Positions 1 to 6,700 of a DNA stretch of 13,415 nucleotides are shown piece by piece. Where the stretch lies: assembly GCA_027604665.1 (NCBI GenBank), contig JADGIZ010000453.1:1-13415 (forward strand), written 5' to 3'. The position numbers were made by a program, and so were the translations under genes. Below the pieces are notes generated by a model. It did not search any database, had not been told where the DNA came from, and saw only the letters and a list, made by a program, of their open reading frames with translations. Source of the DNA: Polyrhizophydium stewartii. Lineage: Eukaryota; Chytridiomycota; Chytridiomycetes; Rhizophydiales. Within the stretch, counting starts at the first letter, position 1; each line of letters opens with the position of its first letter.

Positions 1-244
1 CCTCCCGCCGCCCGCCTCGCCGAATGCCTCGCCGTCGCCCGGCGCAGCGGCACACACAGTATGTCAAGTCGATCGCCCGCTTCTTGCGTTGCCGTGCGTT
101 CTGGGCGGCCGGCGCCGCCTCCTGTCCGCGGGTCGGCGCCTGCGCCGCTGCCGCCGCCGCCGCCTGCTGCCGCGCCTCCAGCCGCCGCTGCGCCTGCTGC
201 CGGCTCGCCGCGATGCGCTCGAGCTGCTCGGCCGTCGTCGGCAT
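1..244 (-). CDS. Possible first exon of a divergent gene with an RPA32-binding-like helix (partial, runs off left edge)
   Basis: An open frame begins at the minus-strand ATG at 244-242 and stays open to the window edge. The first 27 residues read as a charged amphipathic helix of the pattern TAEQLERIAASRQQAQRRLE, followed by an alanine/glutamine-rich stretch, a basic RQRKKR cluster and IDLTY. The EQ-x2-RI-x2-(N/S)R-x2-A-x2-R spacing resembles the N-termini of XPA/Rad14 and SMARCAL1 and the RPA32-binding helix of UNG2 (family knowledge, recalled). A donor-like GTGTGTGC lies just after IDLTYC, from position 57 downward, so the exon may end there and residues beyond it may be intron. The start codon would be only 35 bp from that of the plus-strand cyclotransferase gene, so the two would share one short divergent promoter. 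No zinc finger or helicase domain is visible. The segment is low-complexity and could simply be the promoter or leader of the next gene. Confidence 0.35.
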   Translation of the reverse strand, partial: MPTTAEQLERIAASRQQAQRRLEARQQAAAAAAAQAPTRGQEAAPAAQNARQRKKRAIDLTYCVCRCAGRRRGIRRGGRRE

Positions 245-279
245 TGCGGGGAAACCGCGATACCACGGCTTTGCCCCCA

Positions 280-1449
280 ATGGCACCTCGGCGGCGACGC
301 CCCTCGGCGCCTGCCTGGCCCGCGCTGCTCGTGCTGCTCGCCCTCGCGCTGCTGCCCGCCCTCGGCGCGGCTGCCGGCCGCCAGGTGCACGAGCGCTTCC
401 GCCAGCGCCTCGGCAAGCGCGACCTCGTCGCCCTCGCCGCCCGCTCCAGCCCCGCCAACCTCACCACAACGGGCTCGACGCTCGCCCCCTTCCTCGTCCC
501 GCGAGTCTCGGGCTCCGATGCCAACAAGAACGTCCAGCGCTTCCTGCTCGACACCTTCCGCGGCCTCGGCTGGCACATCGAGCAGGACTCCTTCTCCGAC
601 TCCACGCCCTTTGGCGTCAAGGAATTCAACAACATCATCGTCACAAAGGATCCCGCCGCTCAGCGCCGCCTCGTCCTTGCTGCCCACTTCGACTCAAAGT
701 ACTTTTCCGACTTTGACTTTGTCGGCGCAACGGACTCGTCCGTGCCCTGCGCCATCCTCGTCGACATCGCAAAGACCCTCGACGCCCTGCTCGACGCAAA
801 GATGGCCTCGGGCGACCGCTTCGCCACCGTGCAGCTCATCTTCTTTGACGGCGAGGAGGCCTTTGTCGAGTGGGGGCCGACCGACTCCATCTACGGCGCC
901 CGCCATCTCGCCGAAAAGTGGGAGTCCACCAAGGTCAGGCTGCTCGCAGATCCAGGCGCCCCAGAGACCTCGGCCTCGTTCGACGCAACGCCGCTGCACC
1001 AGATCGACGCGCTCGTGCTGCTCGACCTGCTCGGCACAAGCGACGCCTCCATCCCAAACACCCACCAGGAGACCGCCCACATCTGGGACCGCCTCGTCGA
1101 CATCCAGCGCCGCCTCGTGCGCTTCGGCATCGTCTCAAAGCACCTCTCGGACCGCGTGCTCAACCCAAAGGATCGCGGCTTCTTTCAGCCGGGCCTCTCC
1201 AGATACCTCTCTGCAGACAGCGTCCAGGACGACCACGTGCCCTTTTACCGCCGCGGCGTGCCCGTCGTGCACTGCATCCCCGTGCCGTTCCCGAGCGTCT
1301 GGCACACAAAGGACGACAATGCAAGCGCCATCTCAAACGACTCTGTCCACGATCTCGCCCTCATCTTCCGCACCCTCGTGGTCGAGTACCTCGGCCTGCC
1401 CGTCCCGCGCCAGGCGTCCGGCACAGCAGCCCACGGCAGCGAGCTCTAG
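280..1449 (+). CDS. QPCT: Glutaminyl-peptide cyclotransferase (glutaminyl cyclase, M28-like zinc enzyme)
   Basis: The enzyme converts N-terminal glutamine (or glutamate) of peptides to pyroglutamate in the secretory pathway. The single exon encodes 389 residues, close to human QPCT (361) and QPCTL (382). The ATG at 280 is preferred because it opens directly onto a signal sequence or membrane anchor: a basic RRRR cluster, then a hydrophobic stretch at about residues 13-30. An in-frame ATG at 61 would add 73 proline/alanine-rich residues. Family hallmarks are intact: HFDSKYF, GATDS with zinc ligand Asp152, FFDGEEAF with catalytic Glu192 and zinc ligand Glu193, LLDLLG with Asp249, DDHVPF near residues 317-319, and FPSVWHT with zinc ligand His342. 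NLT and NAS offer possible N-glycosylation sites. The Cys of the usual LACHYDSK motif is replaced by Ala135, while its disulfide partner, Cys157 in GATDSSVPC, remains. The identification is secure; secreted versus Golgi-anchored form is not resolved. Confidence 0.95.
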   Translation: MAPRRRRPSAPAWPALLVLLALALLPALGAAAGRQVHERFRQRLGKRDLVALAARSSPANLTTTGSTLAPFLVPRVSGSDANKNVQRFLLDTFRGLGWHIEQDSFSDSTPFGVKEFNNIIVTKDPAAQRRLVLAAHFDSKYFSDFDFVGATDSSVPCAILVDIAKTLDALLDAKMASGDRFATVQLIFFDGEEAFVEWGPTDSIYGARHLAEKWESTKVRLLADPGAPETSASFDATPLHQIDALVLLDLLGTSDASIPNTHQETAHIWDRLVDIQRRLVRFGIVSKHLSDRVLNPKDRGFFQPGLSRYLSADSVQDDHVPFYRRGVPVVHCIPVPFPSVWHTKDDNASAISNDSVHDLALIFRTLVVEYLGLPVPRQASGTAAHGSEL

Positions 1450-1634
1450 ACTCTCTGCCGCTCCACCACACGCAGTCGCCCCACACATGCCCTGCCTTTC
1501 TCGCTGCGCGAGAGCCGATAAAATGAACACCATCCTGCTTTTCCTCGCCAATCTCTCCATCGGCAACTGCGGCTTCTCGACTCCACCAGCCAATCGTCCC
1601 GCCGCACGCACGCAACCACGGACCAGCCCGCGCT
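1450..1634 (+). promoter_or_regulatory. Intergenic spacer: 3' region of the cyclotransferase gene and 5' region of the CIMIP2-like gene
   Basis: These 185 bp separate two genes on the same strand and must hold the 3' end of one and the promoter and leader of the other. The spacer contains an A-rich GATAAAATG at 1517-1525, whose ATG opens an out-of-frame upstream reading frame overlapping the next start. A GGCAAC at 1562-1567 matches one half of an RFX X-box, the usual ciliary promoter element, but the other half does not fit. No clear TATA box, terminator or poly(A) signal is recognisable. Confidence 0.4.
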
Positions 1635-3442
1635 ATGAAGCTGCAGGAAGAAACCACCTGCATCGCCACCCCAGGCTTTGCGGGCTTCGTGCCCTCGATG
1701 AAGTACCAGTTCGGCCTGACCTACGGCAACGCCACGCGCCATATCCTCCACACGGACCCGTCGCTCAAAAAGGGCCTGATCCAGCAGGAATATGCCCGCC
1801 GCGTGCGTGCGTACCGAGCCGGTGCTGCGGCCACGCTGGCTGCGATCCCGCAGCAGCAGCAGCAACAGCAGCAACAGCAGCAGCAGCAGCAAGCCTCGTC
1901 GGGATCGGACCACCATTCTGCCACGCAGACGATCGAGGACGCAGATGCGTATGTCTGGAAGGGCCGCAACAAGTACGCGACCGGCGACGATCGCTTCTCC
2001 TTCCCGCCCGTGCCGGGCTACACGGGTGCGTGCCAGATCCGCCTCGCTGGTGGATTGGGCCGTCGCGGCGCCTATCTGCACACACACGCACCTGCGTCTC
2101 AGGCTTGCCACGCTCGCGGCCGCGTGTCTGCCAACGCTGTCGTCGCAGCACGCCCGCTCGCCTTTGAAATTGGCCGATGCTGACGCTCGTTTTCCCGCCG
2201 GGCATTGTCTCGCGCCGTCGCCTTCTTGATGGGTTTGTGCGTGTGCGTGTTTGGGGGGGGGGGCTCGCTCGCTTGACACGTCGCGTTGCAGGATACATCC
2301 CGCGCTCGCAGGAACACTTTGGAAAGCCGTATGTCGAAACGACCAACGCCTCGCTGGCGAGCTTCCAGCGCATGCTCAAGTCAAAGAACCAGCTGCCGCC
2401 GCGCGTGCTCGCGATCCAGAAGCGCCACAACCGCGGCGGCGGCGGCGGCGGCGGCGGCGGCAGCGGCAGCAGCAGCACTGCGGGCGGTGGCAGCAGTGCT
2501 GGCGGCGGCGGCAACGGCGCCTCGGGCACATCGCAAGGCATGGCGGCCGCATCTGGCGCGTCCGCATCGTCGAGTGGGCCGAGCGCCAGCAATGCCGCCC
2601 CAAGCACTGCCTCGGGGGCATCCACCTCGTCGCCGTCGAGCATGGCGCCGAGATGGACAGGCGCGCAGTCGAATGCCGGCAGCAGCGGCTACAGCGCGCC
2701 GCTTGACGAAATGAGCCCTTACAAGCTGCCCACGGACCACCCGCAAAAGACATTCATCAGCGGATACACTGGCTTTGTGCCGCGCCTGCAGAACCACTTT
2801 GGCGAGGTCTGTCCGCCCTGCCCCCTCATCATGTGCTTCACCCAAAAATCCTCATGTTTAGACTGATCGACCACGATCCCTTGGCGCAGCCCTACTCCCA
2901 TAGCGTGCGCAGCGCCATTGAAGAGTTCACGCACCAGCCGCCTCCGCGCAACCCGTATGCTGCACCTCGCGACCGCGCCAGCAGCCGCAAGCACAACGAG
3001 ATTGTCAAGACGAGCCCGATCCCGGGCTTCACGGGCTTCATCCCTGGCAGCCGCACGTGCTACTCGATGACGTTTGGCAAGACGGCCGAGGTGGCGTACG
3101 ACCAGTTTAACCACCGCGACGAGAAGGGGTGCGTCGTTTTGCTTCCGTGCGGGCTGGACGGGCGCGAGGTGCTTGCAAAACACCCTGCTTTGCAACGGCT
3201 GGCTTGCTGACGTTGCCGTGTGTGCGTAGCCGCGTGACGACCAACACCCCAACACTGCCGCCAAAAGATCTGGCGAGCACCCGGCCCATTCCTGGATACC
3301 GTGGTCACGGTAAGCGCTGGCTCTGATCGCGCGAGCGACTGATCTCGAGCCGATGAAGGATATGGGCTTGTGCTGATCTTGTTGTGTGTTTGCTCTGTCC
3401 GCAGTGCCAAGCTTTGCAACGGCGTCGAGGCAGCACTCCTGA
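1635..3442 (+). CDS. CIMIP2/FAM166-family ciliary microtubule inner protein, 5 exons
   Basis: Exons 1635-2025, 2292-2806, 2890-3128, 3230-3309 and 3405-3442 join in frame to 420 residues ending in TGA. Five copies of a P-G-(Y/F)-x-G-(F/Y/H)-(V/I)-P motif mark the DUF2475/CIMIP2 (FAM166) family: about residues 13-20, 127-134, 287-294 (Ser replaces the first Pro), 347-354 and 403-410. Motifs 2 and 3 are followed by HFGKPY and HFGEPY, the family's FG-x-x-Y follow-on. Relatives bind the luminal surface of axonemal doublet microtubules, so a structural role inside flagellar doublets is inferred. A 14-residue polyglutamine lies between motifs 1 and 2, and a Gly/Ser/Ala-rich low-complexity linker starting with nine glycines lies between motifs 2 and 3; both look like lineage-specific expansions. 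Start: first ATG of the frame, with G at -3. Introns 2-4 are 83, 101 and 95 nt, each with CTGAC or CTGAT; intron 1 is long at 266 nt and its boundaries are the least certain, although they restore PGYTGYIP exactly. Confidence 0.86.
1851..1892 (+). repeat. CAG/CAA trinucleotide tract encoding 14 glutamines
   Basis: Fourteen consecutive glutamine codons, mostly CAG with three CAA interruptions, lie in exon 1 of the CIMIP2-like gene, between its first and second family motifs. The tract sits in a linker rather than in a motif. CAA interruptions usually reduce slippage. Length variation between strains is plausible. Confidence 0.95.
2026..2291 (+). other. Long first intron of the CIMIP2-like gene with an 11-G homopolymer
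   Basis: This 266-nt GT-AG intron (donor GTGCGT, acceptor GTTGCAG) is the longest in the window; most others are 53-106 nt. It contains in-frame stops, a CTGAC at 2180, a TTGAC close to the acceptor, and a run of 11 G at 2253-2263 preceded by a GT-rich stretch. The splice joins PGYTG to YIPRSQEHFG and so restores a full family motif across the junction. A small extra exon inside cannot be excluded. Confidence 0.7.
2435..2461 (+). repeat. GGC trinucleotide tract encoding nine glycines
   Basis: Nine uninterrupted GGC codons in exon 2 of the CIMIP2-like gene begin a low-complexity Gly/Ser/Ala linker that runs to about 2640. Pure GGC runs are prone to replication slippage and sequencing error, so the copy number could vary. 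Confidence 0.95.
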
Positions 3443-3778
3443 TCGGTCGCTGCGGCGTCTTCGTATCACACTTCAAGTTTTGCCATGTGCCGTGCGCCGG
3501 CCGAGGGCCTCGCCACGGCAGCATCAAGGTGCCTGTGGAGAAAGACGTCGTGGGCAGAAAACAGCGCGCCAGGGCGGTGTCTGCGTGTGTGTGGGTGTAC
3601 TCGTGAGAATGCGGGTCGAAGGGCTTTCAGAGTGAAAGTAAAGAGCGTTTCTTTCGCCCATGCCACTGTCGCCTCTTTTCAGCAATCCGACTTGCGCATC
3701 GAGTGCTGGAAACAGAATGTGGCCGCGCGGCGGTTTTGTCTCGCCTTGCCCGAGATCTGGGACACGAATCGCCCGCAC
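3443..3778 (+). promoter_or_regulatory. 336-bp intergenic region upstream of the large WD-repeat gene
   Basis: This region lies between the TGA of the CIMIP2-like gene and the chosen start of the WD-repeat gene. The frame of the WD-repeat gene is open back to an ATG at 3485, but the extra 98 residues look non-coding: no family pattern, mixed composition and a more AT-rich stretch at about 3625-3720. A donor-like GTGAGA at 3603 and a pyrimidine-rich acceptor CTCTTTTCAG ending at 3682 could bound an 80-nt 5'UTR intron, though the usual CTGAC/T branch motif is missing. No X-box, TATA box or clear terminator is seen. Confidence 0.45.
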
Positions 3779-6700
3779 ATGGCTGCCGCGGTCGTCGCAG
3801 GCGCGCACGCACGGCGACTCGAGACGACCGAGAGCATCGCCGAGACCGATGAGCTGGTCAGAGCCGCCGCCATCGACGACGACGACGATCAGCCCGCCCG
3901 AACGTGGCATGCGGACTCGGATAGGCGAGGCGTAGGTCTTGGCGGCAACAGCAACGCGAGCGACGACAACGACGACAACGGCGCAGCGCCAGGCACCGAC
4001 ACACGCGGGAATGGCGATGGCGGCAGAAAGGGGGCGCTGACTGTCTCGCGCGGCACGCGCCACGGCTCGGTGATGGATCCGGCCCAGCTCGCCCTCGCGA
4101 GACAGTGGCAGTGGCCCGTCGACGACGAGGCCCTGAGCGCGTCGGTCCGGCGGCTCAGCGAAATCACCGATGGCGGCCTGCACGTCGGGATCTACCGCGA
4201 CCCGCACGCCGCGCGCACGCCGCAGCGCACGCTGGCCGACATGACCGTGATCTTCCAGTCGCACACGCCGCAACAAAAGGTCCGCGCCTTCTCGTTCGCG
4301 GGCGTCGCGCCTTCACGCTTCAACCTGCGCAAGTCGTCCTACGGCCGCTACGCCGCATACGACCACCTGCCGAGCGTGAACCACACATGGCTCAACACGC
4401 GGTCCAAGCGCAACTGGGGGCGGCTCAAGGTCGCCCTCATCGACGACCAGCGCAGCTCCACGGGCGACTTTGATCCGTCCGACTTTGAAGGCCCCGAGCG
4501 ACTCAACCCGGACGAGCTGCCGTACTCGTTTGTCGTGCGCCAGGGATTCAAGTTCCGTGCCGTCATCCGCCATCGGCACCAGTTCCTGTCCGTGATCCAC
4601 CACGTGCGAGTGCCCGTCCACTACGCCGACGGCAGCCTCGGCCACGATCTCGAAAAGGACGTCGATCCAGGGTCCTTGGCCGCCATCGAAGACGCTGCGC
4701 TCGGCATAGCAGCGCAAGGCCACGCGAGCAGAACCCAGTCGTTCAGGCGAACGGCTGGATCTGGCAGTGGCGATGCCGCGGGGCAGCAGCCCGCATCCTC
4801 TGGCGTACTTGCCGGCGCAGCACTCGGCGTGAGCCTCACGGGCGGCGGCACGTCAACCAGGCTTCTTGTCAACGGCGCGCCGCCGTCGCCGCTGGGCCTG
4901 CCCTCGCTGACCCTGAACCAGGACCCACTCAGCCTCTCGAGTTCAGCAGCGACTGCAGTCGCCGGCGCTTCTGTAAACACCTCCACCTCTGCCACTGCGG
5001 CCTCGGCAGCAGCAGTTGCAGCAGCCATCGAGGACGACGACGACGGGTACGACGATCTCAAAAACAGACCGATCCCTACGCGTCCTTACAGCATCGCCAC
5101 CATCGACCGTAACCGCGTCATCAACATCTGGGACCTGTCCAAGCTCAACGGGTCCAAGCCGCGCGTCAGCGCCGAAATGCCCTTTGAGTTCTCACAGATC
5201 ACGTTCTTGAGCCGGCACGCCATGTACGCGGGCGTAGTCGACCAAAAGACCATCAAGGCAAGGCGATGCATGCTCGATGTTGCGGGGGATGTCGTTGGGC
5301 TGATATTTTGTTTGTTCTGACGGGCTTGATCCTGATCGGTGCTGGCGCACGGATGGGCACTAGTTTTTCACGTCCAAGATGGATATCACCAGCAGCAGGA
5401 TTGTGTCGCATCCAGTGCAAAAGTATGTCCCTGATCGGCCGTGCTGTACTCTTTCGCTGCTTGGCTGACTCTGGCGCAGACTGCGGTATTCCCACAAGCA
5501 CAACGAACTGATTGCCGCCGGAACACACGACATCACGGTGAGCTGCGGAGAGAGTTGTTTTTTTTGGCGCTGTATGAGCCCTGCTGACCACCTCGCAGAT
5601 CTGGTCGCTGAGCGCTGTGTACCAAAAGTAAGCGTGCATCAAGAGATCGCCTACCGCTTTCAGACGCTGACAAGCCTACGACGCGTGGGCAGAGGCCTGA
5701 TCCGGCTCGAGACGGTGCAACGCCTGCATATCCAAACCGGCCTGTCTGATGGCGACTGGATGGACGAGATCTACTTTGACGAAAAGAACAAACAGCTCTG
5801 GGCCGTTGTCGACGTGAACCTGCTGGTGCGGCTCACGCTCGTGCCATTTTGCTTTCACAAGCACGTGCATACGCCACCAGCGTGCTGACTTTGCCTGGCG
5901 ACTCGTAGCTGTTCGACTACGCGACGGGTGAGCGTCTCGAGTACTTGCAGAACGTCACCTCGCGCAAGATATCGTGCCTCGCAAACCACGACGCGTACCA
6001 GTACACGCTTGTCGGCAGCATCGACGGCACGAGTGCGTTGCCATGCATTCCTGATGTGGATCTGCGTCGATTCGCTCGGCTGATAATGATGTCATGTCTC
6101 GCCAGTCAAGGTCATCAACATCGTGCGAGGCGTCGTGCACGAGTTTGTGTCGCACACAAAGGGCGTCACTGCCATTTCGGTGTACCCATACGGCCCGCTC
6201 GTACTCTCATGCGGGCTGGACTATTGCGTGCGCATGTACAATCTAAAGTCGTTCAAGGAGATCTTCAGGTGCGTTTGCTCGGCGACGAAATGCCTCTTGC
6301 CTCCCAAGCGTCAGGAATCCCAACTGATAAACGTGCTGCTGCCGCCACCAGCTTCCACATCCGCGAGCAGCCGCTCGGCATGCAGCTCATGGACGACACG
6401 CAGCTGTACATCCAGACGCGCAGCACCATCGAGCTCTGGACAACCAACCAGATCAACGTCAACCTATCGACGCTCAGTTCGTCCATCTCGTCCATGCTGC
6501 TCTACAAGGGATTCGGCGTGCCCGAGCGCATCGTGATCCGTACGGGCGACGGCGTCATCCGGCTGATCAGCCCCGCGAATGCGCGGACCATCACCGCCAC
6601 ACTGCCTCTACTTGAGACAGACGCCGTCAAGAACGTGGCGTACTCGCCGGCGCTGAGTGAGTTTTGCTTGTGTCGGGACGCTTTGCTTGTTGTTTCTGAC

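Noticed and set aside
61..279. In-frame N-terminal extension of the cyclotransferase from an ATG at 61 (73 more residues)
   Set aside because: The extension is Pro/Ala-rich low complexity and would bury the signal sequence internally; the ATG at 280 gives the expected family length, and the minus strand carries a more protein-like frame here.
1517..1525. TATA-like GATAAAATG or upstream start codon
   Set aside because: One A-rich stretch in GC-rich DNA is not enough for a TATA call; the ATG opens a frame that is out of register with the gene and looks non-coding.
1553..1567. RFX X-box upstream of the CIMIP2-like gene
   Set aside because: Only the right half (GGCAAC) fits; the six bases at the proper spacing to its left do not match the RYYNYY half for any allowed spacer.
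89..2167. Very long plus-strand open frame (692 codons)
   Set aside because: It is a shifted shadow of the cyclotransferase gene that runs on through the spacer and into exon 1 of the next gene; its product is Ser/Pro/Arg-rich without any domain, and its start is TTG.
1446..2279. Antisense open frame of 277 codons opposite the CIMIP2-like exon 1
   Set aside because: It spans coding, intronic and intergenic sequence; GC-rich codon bias on the plus strand keeps the antisense frame open, and the product has no recognisable features.
1765..2643. Antisense frame of 292 codons with proline runs
   Set aside because: The proline and leucine runs are reverse-strand images of the CAG and GGC tracts.
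3603..3682. 5'UTR intron of the WD-repeat gene
   Set aside because: Donor and acceptor are acceptable, but the CTGAC/T branch motif common to the local introns is missing; left as a possibility only.
3485..3778. N-terminal extension of the WD-repeat protein from an ATG at 3485
   Set aside because: The open frame is there, but the composition becomes promoter-like, the extra residues show no pattern, and the start would lie only 42 bp after the previous stop codon.
6037..6048. GTTGCCATGC resembling an X-box
   Set aside because: It lies inside an intron of the WD-repeat gene and only the left half fits the consensus.
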